Source: Micromonospora craterilacus (lineage in GTDB: Bacteria; Actinomycetota; Actinomycetes; Mycobacteriales; Micromonosporaceae). Taken from it: DNA of 42,600 nucleotides. The stretch is from positions 1 to 42,600 of the forward strand of contig NZ_POTY01000024.1 of NCBI RefSeq assembly GCF_003236315.1, in the 5' to 3' direction. The notes below the pieces were generated by a model. It made no database searches, was not told the origin of the DNA, and saw only the letters and a list, made by a program, of their open reading frames with translations. Below are positions 7,605-15,541 of the stretch, piece by piece. The translations under genes and the position numbers were made by a program. The first letter of the stretch is position 1; every line of letters starts with the position of its first letter.

Positions 7605-9899
7605 ATGGGTGTGTCGCAACGGTTGAAGACCAGGTTCCGCCGGTTCCTCCAGCGCCCGGGGACCACGGTCGACCTGGCCCCGCTGGAGAAGCTGCTGCCG
7701 GCCATCGAGGCCCGCGCCGAGGAGATGTCGGCGCTCGACGACGCCGAACTCACCGAGGCGGCCGCCGCGGCGTCGAGCTATGAGGAAATCTGCGCGCTCG
7801 GCCGGGAGGCCGCCCGCCGCGGCCTCGATCAACGGCCGTACGACGTCCAGCTGCTCGGCGCGATGTCGCTGCTGTCCGGCAAGGTCGCCGAGATGGCCAC
7901 CGGTGAGGGCAAGACCCTGACCGCCGCGATCGCCGCGTACGGGCACGTCCGGCTGGGCAACGGCCCGGTGCACGTGCTCACCGTCAACGACTACCTGGCG
8001 CGCCGCGACGCCCAGTGGATGGAGCCGGTCTACACCCTGCTCGGGCTCACCGTCGGGTGGGTCAACGAGGCGTCCACGCCGGTGGAGCGGCGCGCCGCGT
8101 ACGCCTGCGATGTGACCTACGTCTCGGTCAGCGAGGCCGGCTTCGACTTCCTGCGCGACCAGCTCGTCACCGACGTCGAGGACCGGGTCCAGCCCGCGCT
8201 GCGCACCGCCATCGTCGACGAGGCCGACTCGATCCTGATCGACGAGGCCCGGGTGCCGATGGTCCTCGCCGGTTCGGTGCCCGGCGAGCAGGACCCGGTG
8301 CACGCCGCCGCCGCACTGGTGCGCGGCCTGCGCAAGGGCAAGCACTACACGGTCGCCGAGGACGGCCGGAGCGTGGCGTTCACCTCCGCCGGCCTGGCCG
8401 CCGTAGAGGCCAAGCTCGGCATCGACCTGTACGACGAGGAGAACGTCGAGCAGCTCTCCGCGGTGAACGTGGCGCTGCACGCGCACGCCCTGCTGCACCG
8501 GGACGTGGACTACATCGTCCGGGACGGCACGGTCGAGCTGATCGACGAGATGCGGGGCCGGGTCGCCCAACGCCGCCGCTGGCCCGACGGGCTCCAGGCG
8601 GCGGTCGAGGCCAAGGAGGGGCTGGACGCCACGGCCGAGGGCGAGGTGCTCGGCACCATCGCCGTGCAGGCGTACGTCGGCCTCTACCCGAAGGTGTGCG
8701 GCATGACCGCGACCGCGGTGCTGGTCGGCGACCAGCTGCGGGAGTTCTTCGGCCTGGAGGTCGCGGTGATCCCGCCGAACACCCCGTGCGTGCGGGTGGA
8801 CGAGCCGGACCGCATCTACGCCACCCGGGCGGAGAAGGAGGAGGCGCTGATCGACGAGATCAAGCGCTGCCACGCCGACGGGCGGCCGGTGCTGGTGGGC
8901 ACCCTGGACGTGAAGGAGTCCGAGCAGCTGGCGGCCGGGCTCAACGCGGCCGGCGTGCCGTGCGTGGTGCTCAACGCCAAGAACGACGACGAGGAGGCGT
9001 CGATCATCGCCGAGGCCGGCGCGTACGGCGCGGTGACCGTCTCCACCCAGATGGCCGGCCGGGGCGTGGACATCCGCCTCGGTGGCAGCGACCAGTCCGA
9101 CCGGGACCGGGTGGCCGGGCTCGACGGCCTGTTCGTGATCGGCAGTGGTCGCAACGACAGCCGTCGGGTCGACGACCAGCTGCGCGGGCGGGCCGGCCGG
9201 CAGGGCGACCCGGGTGGGTCGGTCTTCCTCGTCAGCCTGGAGGACGACCTGGTGGCCCGGCACGCCGGTGACACCGTGCCGGCCTCGCCCCGGATGAACG
9301 CCGACGGCCTGGTCACCGACGCACAGGTGGACTACGCCGTCGAGCACGCCCAGCGGGTCGCCGAAGGGGTCAACCACGAGATCCACCGCAACACCTGGCG
9401 CTACAGCGTGGTCATCGAGCAGCAGCGCAAGGCGCTCGCCGAGCGCCGGGAGCGGCTGCTGACCAGCGACGTGGCGGCGCTGATGCTGCTGGACAAGCTG
9501 CCGGAGAAGGCCGGCGAGATGGACGAGGACCTGCTCGCCCGGGTGGCCCGGTCGATCGCGCTCTACCACCTCGACCGGCTGTGGGCCGCCCACCTGGCCG
9601 AGCTGTCCGAGGTCCGCGAGGGCGTGCACCTGCGGGCCCTGGGCCGGCTCGACCCGCTCGACGAGTTCCACCGGGCCGCGGTGCCGGCGTTCACCGACCT
9701 GGTTCCGGAGATCGAGGCGCGGACCCTGGCCACCTTCACCGACACCGAGTTCGACGAGGACTGGGAGCCGGACGAGGCCGAGCTGGTCCGCCCGAGCGCG
9801 ACCTGGACGTACCTCGTGCACGACAACCCGTTCGGCTCCGAGCTGGACCGGCTGATCGCCTCGGTCGGCCGCCGCCTCGCCGGCTCCGGCGCCCGCTGA
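7605..9899 (+). CDS. secA2: Accessory preprotein translocase ATPase SecA2
   Basis: 764 residues, shorter than housekeeping SecA (about 900-950) and lacking the C-terminal linker and zinc-binding cysteines. The DEAD motor is intact: Walker A MATGEGKT (residues 97-104), Walker B VDEADSILIDEAR (about 204-216), TVNDYLARRDA, TQMAGRGVDIRLGG and the arginine-finger motif DDQLRGRAGRQGDPGGS. Length and domain loss fit the actinobacterial SecA2 type, which works with canonical SecYEG to export a small set of proteins. No secY2 or accessory Sec gene is adjacent. The start at 7605 (MGVSQRLKTRFRRFL) has no ribosome site but a TACCGT -10 just upstream, suggesting a leaderless message. Two hairpins follow the stop codon. 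Confidence 0.93.
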   Translation: MGVSQRLKTRFRRFLQRPGTTVDLAPLEKLLPAIEARAEEMSALDDAELTEAAAAASSYEEICALGREAARRGLDQRPYDVQLLGAMSLLSGKVAEMATGEGKTLTAAIAAYGHVRLGNGPVHVLTVNDYLARRDAQWMEPVYTLLGLTVGWVNEASTPVERRAAYACDVTYVSVSEAGFDFLRDQLVTDVEDRVQPALRTAIVDEADSILIDEARVPMVLAGSVPGEQDPVHAAAALVRGLRKGKHYTVAEDGRSVAFTSAGLAAVEAKLGIDLYDEENVEQLSAVNVALHAHALLHRDVDYIVRDGTVELIDEMRGRVAQRRRWPDGLQAAVEAKEGLDATAEGEVLGTIAVQAYVGLYPKVCGMTATAVLVGDQLREFFGLEVAVIPPNTPCVRVDEPDRIYATRAEKEEALIDEIKRCHADGRPVLVGTLDVKESEQLAAGLNAAGVPCVVLNAKNDDEEASIIAEAGAYGAVTVSTQMAGRGVDIRLGGSDQSDRDRVAGLDGLFVIGSGRNDSRRVDDQLRGRAGRQGDPGGSVFLVSLEDDLVARHAGDTVPASPRMNADGLVTDAQVDYAVEHAQRVAEGVNHEIHRNTWRYSVVIEQQRKALAERRERLLTSDVAALMLLDKLPEKAGEMDEDLLARVARSIALYHLDRLWAAHLAELSEVREGVHLRALGRLDPLDEFHRAAVPAFTDLVPEIEARTLATFTDTEFDEDWEPDEAELVRPSATWTYLVHDNPFGSELDRLIASVGRRLAGSGAR

Positions 9900-9909
9900 A
9901 AAAGTCCGG

Positions 9910-9986
9910 CAACAGGGCCGACCCTGTTGACGGTCTGGTTAAGCCGGGCACGCCCCTCCCAGCCGCACCCGTACCCTGGGAGGGGC
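9910..9986 (+). terminator. Two hairpins after secA2
   Basis: The first is a perfect 8-bp stem (CAACAGGG / CCCTGTTG, 9910-9917 with 9922-9929) closing a 4-nt loop. The second is a perfect 11-bp stem (GCCCCTCCCAG / CTGGGAGGGGC, 9952-9962 with 9976-9986) with a 13-nt loop. They sit between the secA2 stop and the next promoter, so they probably terminate secA2 transcription. Confidence 0.5.
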
Positions 9987-9999
9987 CCCGGTTTGCGCC

Positions 10000-10025
10000 G
10001 TTTCGACCGTTGTCGGCGCGGGTAG
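10000..10025 (+). promoter_or_regulatory. SigB/SigF-type promoter of the GAF-ANTAR unit
   Basis: GTTT, 16 bases, GGGTAG. The leader ORF start at 10088 lies 63 bases downstream. Another GTTT occurs at 9991 but at the wrong distance. Confidence 0.65.
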
Positions 10026-10087
10026 TAGGGCGGGTCCGTGACGTCAGGGCCGCCGCTGAGCCGGGGCGCAAGCCGAGGAGGAGACAG

Positions 10088-10129
10088 GTGACGACGCTGG
10101 CCGGGCGTACGGGGGCTGGGAGCGCGTGA
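10088..10129 (+). CDS. Candidate leader peptide (13 residues) before GAF-ANTAR
   Basis: A GTG at 10088 is preceded by a near-perfect ribosome site (AGGAGG at 10076-10081, 6-base spacing). It opens a 13-codon frame, VTTLAGRTGAGSA, whose TGA overlaps the GTG of the regulator gene as GTGA. It is the best ribosome site in this intergenic region, while the regulator's own start has only a weak one (GGGAG). The arrangement suggests translational coupling: ribosomes would load at the leader and reinitiate on the regulator gene. The peptide sequence itself shows no run of one amino acid that would indicate classical attenuation. Whether it is translated is not shown. Confidence 0.5.
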   Translation: MTTLAGRTGAGSA

Positions 10130-10866
10130 ACCTGGAGACCACTCCACCGCTGACGGAAACTCTCGGCGTACTGGAGACGGCGGCCCTGCTGCGGGAGCTG
10201 ACCGCCGGGCTGATCGCCCTGGACGACTTCGACGAGGCGCTGTCCGCGCTGGTACGGACCACCCGGGACGCTCTGGCCGGGGTGAGCTGGTGCGGCTTCA
10301 CCGCGCTGCGGGCCGGCGAACCGGCCGGCGTGGCCGCCTCCGACGCCCGGCGCGGCGGCCTGGACGACCTGCGGTACGGCCCGGACACCCCGGCGATGGA
10401 CGCGATCCGGCGGCGGGAGATGGTCGGCGCGGATGACCTGGCCGCGGAGCCGCGCTGGCCGGCCTGGACGCCCCAGGCCCGCGAGCTGGGGGTGCGCGGG
10501 GTGATCTCCGCCCCGGTGGACATCGACGACCAGGTGATCGGGGCGATCAATCTGTACGCCGGCGAGTCCGACGCGCTGACCACCGGCCACCAGTTGACCG
10601 CGATGCTGCTCGCCGAGCATGCCGGCCTGCTGCTGGCGGCCGTACGCGACCGCGAGCGGCGGGCCGCGCTGGCCGGGGAGCGGGACGCCTCGCTGCTCGG
10701 TGACGGCGTGATCGGTCACGCCGTCGGCGTGATCATGACGCAGCGCGGCTGCCCCGCGGAGGACGCGCTCGACGTGCTGCGCAGCGCGGCGTCGTCGCTG
10801 TCGATCCCGCTGCGCGAGGTGGCCGAGCGGCTGGTGAGCACGGTCTCCCGCCCCCGGGACAACTGA
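10126..10866 (+). CDS. GAF and ANTAR domain RNA-binding regulator
   Basis: 246 residues. Residues about 25-180 form a GAF sensor domain (LTAGLIALDDFDEALSALV ... VISAPVDIDDQVIGAINLYA). Residues about 195-240 form an ANTAR helical domain (GHAVGVIMTQRGCPAEDALDVLR). ANTAR proteins bind paired hairpins in nascent RNA and act as antiterminators; the GAF part would sense a small ligand or redox state. The GTG start overlaps the stop of the 13-residue leader ORF. A SigB-type promoter lies at 10000-10025, so stress-dependent expression is likely (inference). No obvious dual-hairpin ANTAR target was identified in the window. Confidence 0.85.
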   Translation: MNLETTPPLTETLGVLETAALLRELTAGLIALDDFDEALSALVRTTRDALAGVSWCGFTALRAGEPAGVAASDARRGGLDDLRYGPDTPAMDAIRRREMVGADDLAAEPRWPAWTPQARELGVRGVISAPVDIDDQVIGAINLYAGESDALTTGHQLTAMLLAEHAGLLLAAVRDRERRAALAGERDASLLGDGVIGHAVGVIMTQRGCPAEDALDVLRSAASSLSIPLREVAERLVSTVSRPRDN

Positions 10867-10877
10867 CCGGGCGGGTC

Positions 10878-10903
10878 GTTTCGCCCGGCTGGCACCCGGG
10901 TAG
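10878..10903 (+). promoter_or_regulatory. SigB/SigF-type promoter of the DUF2231 gene
   Basis: GTTT, 16 bases, GGGTAG, ending 40 bases before the DUF2231 ATG. Confidence 0.65.
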
Positions 10904-10943
10904 CACCCTGGACTGACGGGCCAACCGACGCCAGGGGGACGCG

Positions 10944-11489
10944 ATGCAGAGCCGGCTGCGGGTGCAGGGGCACCCGATCCAACCGATGCTGGTGACCTTC
11001 CCGTACGGGCTCTTCGTCTGCGCCACCATATTCGACCTCGCCGACGTGGCCGGCGGTCCGGCCTTCCTCGGCGAGGTCGGCTACTGGACGACGGTGGCCG
11101 CCCTGGTGGCGGCGGCGTTGACCGCGGTCGCCGGGATGGTCGACCTGTGGGACGTGCCGCCGGACCGCACCCGGCACACCGCGATCACCTTCAACCTCGT
11201 CAACGCGGGCATGGCCGGGCTGTTCCTGCTCGCCTGCCTGATCCGGGCCGACGGGCCGAACCGTGGCGCGTCACCGATCCTGCTGGTGACCGAGCTGGTC
11301 GCGCTCGCCGTCGGCGGGGTGGGCGTACGGCTCGGCGCGCGGCTCATGCGTCATTTCGAGGCCAGCCGCGCCGAGCCCACCAGCTTCGACGCTCTGCGTC
11401 GGGGCGGCGGCCCGACCGTGGAGGTCGTCCGGCCGGCCCCTAGCCGACGAGGCGTGCGGTCAGCAGGAGGTACTCCCAGTCCATGGTGA
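10944..11489 (+). CDS. DUF2231 family membrane protein
   Basis: 181 residues with four hydrophobic segments: LVTFPYGLFVCATIFDLADV, YWTTVAALVAAALTAVAG, FNLVNAGMAGLFLLACL and ILLVTELVALAVGGVGVRL. The opening RVQGHPIQPMLVTFP is the family signature, in which the HPIHPMLV-like histidine is conserved. The function of DUF2231 proteins is not established; they are small integral membrane proteins often near redox genes. The start follows AGGGGG. The C-terminal 50 bp overlap tail-to-tail with the convergent methyltransferase gene. A SigB-type promoter directly upstream suggests a stress role. Confidence 0.85.
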   Translation: MQSRLRVQGHPIQPMLVTFPYGLFVCATIFDLADVAGGPAFLGEVGYWTTVAALVAAALTAVAGMVDLWDVPPDRTRHTAITFNLVNAGMAGLFLLACLIRADGPNRGASPILLVTELVALAVGGVGVRLGARLMRHFEASRAEPTSFDALRRGGGPTVEVVRPAPSRRGVRSAGGTPSPW

Positions 11490-12261
11490 GCCTTCCGGGC
11501 CCGACGGCGTTGACCCGGGCCAACTCGACGAGGTCCCGGTCGAAGTCGGCGACCCGCGCGGCATCGTCGCCGAGGTTGCGGTAGGCCGCGACGACCGGGC
11601 CGTAGTTCTGCTTGAAGTAGTCGCGGAACTGCTCCGGCGTGGCGAACCGGTCCACTCGGACGGTACGCCGTTCGGCATGTACGGCGACGACTCGGTCGCC
11701 GAGCAGGGCACCGACGTGGTCCGGGTCGCCCCACAGTGGCGGGGGCTGGACGCCGGGCGGCGGTGGCGCGGCGTACGGCTTCATCGTCGCGAAGAGTTGG
11801 CCGATGAATCCGGCCGGGGTCCAGTTGAGTAGGCCGACGCGTCCGCCGGGCCGGCACACCCGGAGCAGTTCGTCGGCGCTGGCCTGGTGGTGGGGCGCGA
11901 ACATGACTCCGACGCAGGACAACACGACGTCGAACTCGCCGTCGGCATAGGGCAGTGCTTCGGCGTCGCCCTCCGCCCAGCGTACGTCCACGCCGAGGGC
12001 GGCGGCGGCCTCGCGTCCCGCCGCCAGCAACTGCGGGGTCAGATCCAGGGCGGTTACCCGGGCACCCGCCAGCGCGGCGGGGATGGCGGCGTTGCCCGCT
12101 CCGGCCGCGACGTCCAGCACCCGTTCGTCCGGGACGATCGAACAGGCATCGACGAGTGTCTGACCCAGCTCGGCGATGAGTTCGGTGGCGACCGTCGGGT
12201 AGTCGCCCAGCGCCCACACGGCGCGGTGCCGGGTCTTCAGCGCATCCAGTTCGGCTGTCAT
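11440..12261 (-). CDS. Class I SAM-dependent methyltransferase (UbiE-like)
   Basis: 273 residues. Motif I VLDVAAGAGNAAIPAAL (about residues 49-65), an acidic ribose-binding position at the end of strand 2 (VTALDLTPQLL), DAEALPYADGEFDVVLSCVGVMF and LLRVCRPGGRVGLLNWTP mark a Rossmann methyltransferase of the Methyltransf_11 class. The start at 12261 follows AGGAGGG with 9-base spacing. It is divergent from an HxlR-family regulator with 135 bp between starts, the usual arrangement for a repressor and its target. Substrate unknown. Confidence 0.87.
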   Translation of the reverse strand: MTAELDALKTRHRAVWALGDYPTVATELIAELGQTLVDACSIVPDERVLDVAAGAGNAAIPAALAGARVTALDLTPQLLAAGREAAAALGVDVRWAEGDAEALPYADGEFDVVLSCVGVMFAPHHQASADELLRVCRPGGRVGLLNWTPAGFIGQLFATMKPYAAPPPPGVQPPPLWGDPDHVGALLGDRVVAVHAERRTVRVDRFATPEQFRDYFKQNYGPVVAAYRNLGDDAARVADFDRDLVELARVNAVGPGRLTMDWEYLLLTARLVG

Positions 12262-12384
12262 TCGTTCTCGCCCTCCTTCAAGCGGATGGTCCGCTGGCAC
12301 GCAATGCGGACAGCTAGGGCGACGGTAGGCGGGACGGTTGGCCGGCCACGAGTACACGATCTGTACTGCCCGGTTTCGTGCGGT

Positions 12385-12390
12385 TACGCT
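12385..12390 (+). promoter_or_regulatory. Candidate -10 (TACGCT) for leaderless HxlR gene
   Basis: TACGCT lies 6 bases before the ATG at 12397, which has no ribosome-binding site, fitting a leaderless transcript. The 135-bp divergent region would also hold the methyltransferase promoter and any HxlR operator. Confidence 0.45.
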
Positions 12391-12396
12391 GCCCTG

Positions 12397-13071
12397 ATGG
12401 GGGCCTCCTACCATCAGTTCTGCCCGGTCGCCAAGGCGATGGAGCTGCTCGACGAGCGGTGGACGATGCTGGTCCTGCGGGAGTTGGTCGCGGGCAGTCA
12501 GCGCTTCAACGACCTGCGGCGGGGCCTGCCGCAGATGTCGCCCACCCTGTTGTCCAAACGGCTGGGCCGGCTGGCTGCGGCAGGGGTTGTGCAACGGGTG
12601 GCCGTCGGTCAGGAGATTCGGTACACGCTCACTCCGGCGGGCGAGGAACTCGGCCCGATCATCGAGGCGCTCGGGGCCTGGGGGATCCGGTGGGTCGGCG
12701 AACTCGGTGACGCGGATCTCGACCCCAAGTTGCTGCTCTGGGACATGCGGCGCAACGTCGACCACGCCGCACTGCCGCCCGGCCGATCGGTGGTCCGGTT
12801 CACCTTCCCCGAGGCACCCGCCGCCAACCGCACCTGGTGGCTGGTGCTCACGCCCGAGGACGCCGACGCCTGCGACGACGACCCGGGCTTCCCGGTCACG
12901 GTCGCCGTCTCCGCCAGCCTCCGGGTGATGACCCAGATCTGGCGCGGCGACCTCGCCTGGGCCACGGCGCTACGCGCGCAGCAGATGCGCATCGAGGGGG
13001 CCTCGCACGCCCGGCGGAGCCTGCCGGGCTGGTTCCGGCTCTCGATGTTCGCCACCGTCCAGCGGCCGTGA
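12397..13071 (+). CDS. HxlR-family winged-helix transcriptional regulator
   Basis: 224 residues. Residues 5-100 are an HxlR/MarR-like winged helix: CPVAKAMELLDERWTMLVLREL, then FNDLRRGLPQMSPTLLSKRLGRL and the wing RYTLTPAGEEL. The Cys-Pro start of the domain is typical of HxlR proteins, some of which sense oxidants or electrophiles with that cysteine. Residues 110-224 form an extra C-terminal domain of the SCP2-like ligand-binding type (weak call). It is divergent from the methyltransferase at 11440-12261, so that gene is its likely target. Confidence 0.87.
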   Translation: MGASYHQFCPVAKAMELLDERWTMLVLRELVAGSQRFNDLRRGLPQMSPTLLSKRLGRLAAAGVVQRVAVGQEIRYTLTPAGEELGPIIEALGAWGIRWVGELGDADLDPKLLLWDMRRNVDHAALPPGRSVVRFTFPEAPAANRTWWLVLTPEDADACDDDPGFPVTVAVSASLRVMTQIWRGDLAWATALRAQQMRIEGASHARRSLPGWFRLSMFATVQRP

Positions 13072-13141
13072 CGCCCGCGACTTGCGGGCCCACCGACGGA
13101 AACGCGTTGCCGGTCCGGTGCCGTCCGGGCACGCTCACCCG

Positions 13142-13897
13142 ATGACGCGGGACGCGAGCTTCGAGGCACTGATCGCCGAGGGCGCCGCCGCCCCGGTCGA
13201 CGGCTGGGCCTTCGACTGGCTCGCCGGCCGGGCCACCGAGGAGCGTCCACCCTGGGGGTACGCCCGCCTGGTGGCGGCGCGGATGGCGGCGGCCGATGCG
13301 GCGCTGGACGTCGACACCGGTGGGGGAGAGGTCCTCGCCGAGGTGTCCTGTCCGCCCCGGCTGCTGGTCGCGACCGAGGCGTGGCCGCCGAACGTGCCGG
13401 TGGCCCGGGCCAACCTGCGCCCGCTCGGGGCGAGCGTGCTGGCGGTGACCGCCGACGCGCCGCTGCCGTTCCGGGACGCCGCCTTCGACCTGGTGGTCAG
13501 CCGGCACCCGGTCCGCACCGACTGGCCGGAGGTCGCCCGGGTGTTGCGGCCGGGCGGGACGTTCCTGTCCCAGCAGATCGGGCCGGGGACCGTACGCGAA
13601 CTCAGCGAGGCGATCCTGGGGCCGTTGCCGCCCCCGGCGCATCGGCACCCGGCGCAGGCGGTCGCCGCCGCCGGCTCGGCCGGTCTGACCGTGGTGCGCC
13701 TGCGGGAGGCGACGCTGCGGACCGTCTTCCACGACATCGGCGCGGTGGTCTGGTTCCTGCGCAAGGTGGTCTGGACCGTACCCGGGTTCACCGTGGCGGC
13801 GCACCGCCCGGCGCTGGCCCGACTACACGAGCGCATCCGGGCCGAGGGCCCGTTCGTCGCCCACGCCCGACGCTTCCTCATCGAGGCCGAGCGGTGA
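13142..13897 (+). CDS. SAM-dependent methyltransferase-like protein
   Basis: 251 residues. Motif I reads ALDVDTGGGEVLAEV (about residues 54-68). LPFRDAAFDLVVSRHPV and ARVLRPGGTFLSQQIGPG match the post-motif strands of Methyltransf_11 proteins. The N-terminal FDWLAGRATEERPPWGYARLV resembles a common actinobacterial methyltransferase subgroup. The first Met of the longer frame was rejected; ATG at 13142 is in the conserved position but has no clear ribosome site. The gene runs convergent to the ankyrin gene with 15 bp between stops. Substrate unknown. Confidence 0.8.
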   Translation: MTRDASFEALIAEGAAAPVDGWAFDWLAGRATEERPPWGYARLVAARMAAADAALDVDTGGGEVLAEVSCPPRLLVATEAWPPNVPVARANLRPLGASVLAVTADAPLPFRDAAFDLVVSRHPVRTDWPEVARVLRPGGTFLSQQIGPGTVRELSEAILGPLPPPAHRHPAQAVAAAGSAGLTVVRLREATLRTVFHDIGAVVWFLRKVVWTVPGFTVAAHRPALARLHERIRAEGPFVAHARRFLIEAER

Positions 13898-13912
13898 CGG
13901 GAGGCCCGGTGC

Positions 13913-14305
13913 TCAGGCGCCGCGCAGCAGCGTGAGCATCTCGGGCAGGTCGAAGAACTCGGCGGTGTCCATCGCGGACGGGTTGCCGCCGGCGGGGTCG
14001 GCGCCGGCGGTGAGCAGCGCGCGTACCGCCTCGCCGCTGCTGCGGAACACCGCCGCGGCCAGCGCCGTCTGCCCCCTGTCGTTGACGCGGGAGTAGTCGG
14101 CGCCCCGGGCCAGCAGCGCGGCGACGGTCTCCGGGTGGGCGTGGTACGCCGCCAGGATCAGCAGGCTGTCGCCCTTCTCGTTGGTCAGGTTGACCGGTAG
14201 ACCCGCGTCGACGTACCCGGCCAGTTCCGTGGTCGCGCCGTCGCGCGCCAGGTCGAACATCCGGTGCGCGAACTCCAGGGTCTCGGCGTCGAGTTCCTCG
14301 GTCAC
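13913..14305 (-). CDS. Small ankyrin-repeat protein
   Basis: 130 residues with three ankyrin repeats: GDSLLILAAYHAHPETVAALLARGAD, RGQTALAAAVFRSSGEAVRALL, and a shorter third. They follow a helical N-terminus (ETLEFAHRMFDLARDGATTELAGYVDAG). These domains mediate protein-protein contact; the partner is unknown. The start is GTG at 14305 with no ribosome site; a TAACCT -10 lies 6 bases upstream, so the message is probably leaderless. Confidence 0.85.
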   Translation of the reverse strand: MTEELDAETLEFAHRMFDLARDGATTELAGYVDAGLPVNLTNEKGDSLLILAAYHAHPETVAALLARGADYSRVNDRGQTALAAAVFRSSGEAVRALLTAGADPAGGNPSAMDTAEFFDLPEMLTLLRGA

Positions 14306-14311
14306 CGGATC

Positions 14312-14317
14312 AGGTTA
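14312..14317 (-). promoter_or_regulatory. Candidate -10 (TAACCT) for leaderless ankyrin gene
   Basis: On the minus strand TAACCT is followed by 6 bases and then the GTG start. This spacing is typical for leaderless actinobacterial genes. Confidence 0.5.
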
Positions 14318-14380
14318 GTTGGCGGCGGGACGCCGCTCGCGACCGCAGTCGATCTCGCCCGATTCGGGGCGTCCCAGCAT

Positions 14381-14421
14381 GTAGGATTACCTACTAAACC
14401 TATAGGCTTTACCGCCTAAAC
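14381..14421 (+). promoter_or_regulatory. Candidate operator/promoter of the cysteine dioxygenase operon
   Basis: This short AT-rich stretch in very GC-rich DNA carries several ordered repeats. There is a 5-bp inverted repeat GTAGG-atta-CCTAC (14381-14394) and an 8-bp palindrome CCTATAGG (14399-14406). Two direct repeats, TACCTACTAAAC (14388-14399) and TACCGCCTAAAC (14410-14421), match at 10 of 12 positions and are exactly 22 bp (about two helical turns) apart. It ends 38 bp before the dioxygenase ATG. A dimeric regulator responding to sulfur or cysteine status is the natural guess; the protein is unknown. Confidence 0.5.
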
Positions 14422-14459
14422 TGGCGGGGACACCAGCCGTTGACCATCGTGAGGAACTC

Positions 14460-14921
14460 ATGTCTGCCGCGTCCGTCACCGAGCCGGACCTGCTCGCCGT
14501 CGCCCGGCGGTGGGCCGCCGACCCGGCCAGCTGGCCGGTGCCCCTGCGCTTCGACCCCGCCAGCAGGTGGTACGCCCGGCTCGCCGTGGCCGACGGGCAC
14601 GAGGTGTGGGCGCTGAGCTGGCTGCCCGGCCAGGGCACCGACCTGCACGACCACGGCGGCTCCTCCGGCGCCTTCCTGGTCGCCGCCGGCGTCCTCACCG
14701 AGGAGACGGTCAGCGGTGGCCGGCTGCGTCCGCACCTGCTCGCCGCCGGCTCCGGCCGCCGGTTCGGTGTGCGGCACGTGCACGTGGTGACCAACCGGCA
14801 CGTCGAGCCGGCGGTCAGCGTCCACGTCTACCGTCCGGCACTGCGCCGGATGACCCGCTACCACCTCGCGGGCGGTCGGCTGCTTGTCGCCGACGTGGCC
14901 GAGGCCGGCGTGGCATGGTGA
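14460..14921 (+). CDS. Cysteine dioxygenase (type I, cupin)
   Basis: 153 residues. The cupin iron site is visible as LHDHGGSSGAF (His63 and His65), with a third histidine in VRHVHVV (His106 or His108). The family adds O2 to L-cysteine to give cysteine sulfinate, in the cytoplasm with Fe(II). The start follows GAGGAA. A rhodanese gene begins 74 bp after the stop on the same strand, a recurrent actinobacterial pairing that fits cysteine/sulfur catabolism. An AT-rich repeat cluster lies just upstream. Confidence 0.88.
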   Translation: MSAASVTEPDLLAVARRWAADPASWPVPLRFDPASRWYARLAVADGHEVWALSWLPGQGTDLHDHGGSSGAFLVAAGVLTEETVSGGRLRPHLLAAGSGRRFGVRHVHVVTNRHVEPAVSVHVYRPALRRMTRYHLAGGRLLVADVAEAGVAW

Positions 14922-14995
14922 TCTTGCCAGGCCACAGCTGCGTGCCCCGCCGAGCCGGCGCCCGGCGTGCCGCCCGAACCTTCCGGAAGGAACCG

Positions 14996-15496
14996 ATGAT
15001 GTCGCAGACCGACCCCGCCGCCGCCCACTGTCCGGCACCAGTGCCGCCCCCGGGCTCCCGGGGGATCGACGAGATCCTGGCCGCCGCCCGGACCCGGCTC
15101 GACCGGCTCGACCCCGAGCAGGCGCATCTGGCGTACCGGGCCGGTGCCCTGCTGGTCGACATCCGGCCCGCCGCCCAGCGCGCCGCGCACGGCACCGTGC
15201 CGGGCTCGCTCGCCGTCGAGCGCAACGTGCTGGAGTGGCGCTTCGACCCGCGTTGCCCGGCCCGGCTGCCCCAGGCGGTCGGCTACGACCTGCCCGTGGT
15301 GGTCCTCTGCCAGGAGGGCTACACCTCGTCGCTGGCCGCCGCCGCGTTGCAGGAGATCGGGCTGTTCCGGGCCACCGACGTGATCGGCGGCTTCGCCGCC
15401 TGGCGGATCGCCGGCCTGCCCGTACTCGGTCCCACTCCGCCGTCCCGCCCGTCCGTCCTCGCGCCCCCGGCGACCGCCGGCCGGGCGTCCCGCTGA
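14996..15496 (+). CDS. Rhodanese-like sulfurtransferase
   Basis: 166 residues. A single rhodanese domain spans about residues 35-145: AGALLVDIRPAAQRAAHGTVPGSLAVERNVLEW, then the active-site loop VVLCQEGYTSSLAA with catalytic Cys105, and FRATDVIGGFAAWRIAGLPV. It would carry sulfane sulfur on Cys105 and pass it to cyanide, thiols or a protein acceptor. ATG at 14996 is 5 bases after GGAAGG; a second ATG follows at once. The C-terminal 20 residues are Pro/Ala-rich. It forms an operon with cysteine dioxygenase, so it probably handles persulfide or sulfite-linked steps of cysteine breakdown (inference). Confidence 0.88.
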   Translation: MMSQTDPAAAHCPAPVPPPGSRGIDEILAAARTRLDRLDPEQAHLAYRAGALLVDIRPAAQRAAHGTVPGSLAVERNVLEWRFDPRCPARLPQAVGYDLPVVVLCQEGYTSSLAAAALQEIGLFRATDVIGGFAAWRIAGLPVLGPTPPSRPSVLAPPATAGRASR

Positions 15497-15523
15497 CCGC
15501 CACGCCCCACCCGGCGTGGCGGT
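15496..15523 (+). terminator. Hairpin between rhodanese and winged-helix gene
   Basis: A perfect 11-bp stem (ACCGCCACGCC / GGCGTGGCGGT) closes a 6-nt loop. It begins on the last base of the rhodanese stop codon and ends 7 bases before the AGGAGG of the next gene. There is no T tract. It may terminate, attenuate or stabilise the upstream message. Confidence 0.5.
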
Positions 15524-15541
15524 AGTCCCCAGGAGGCCACC

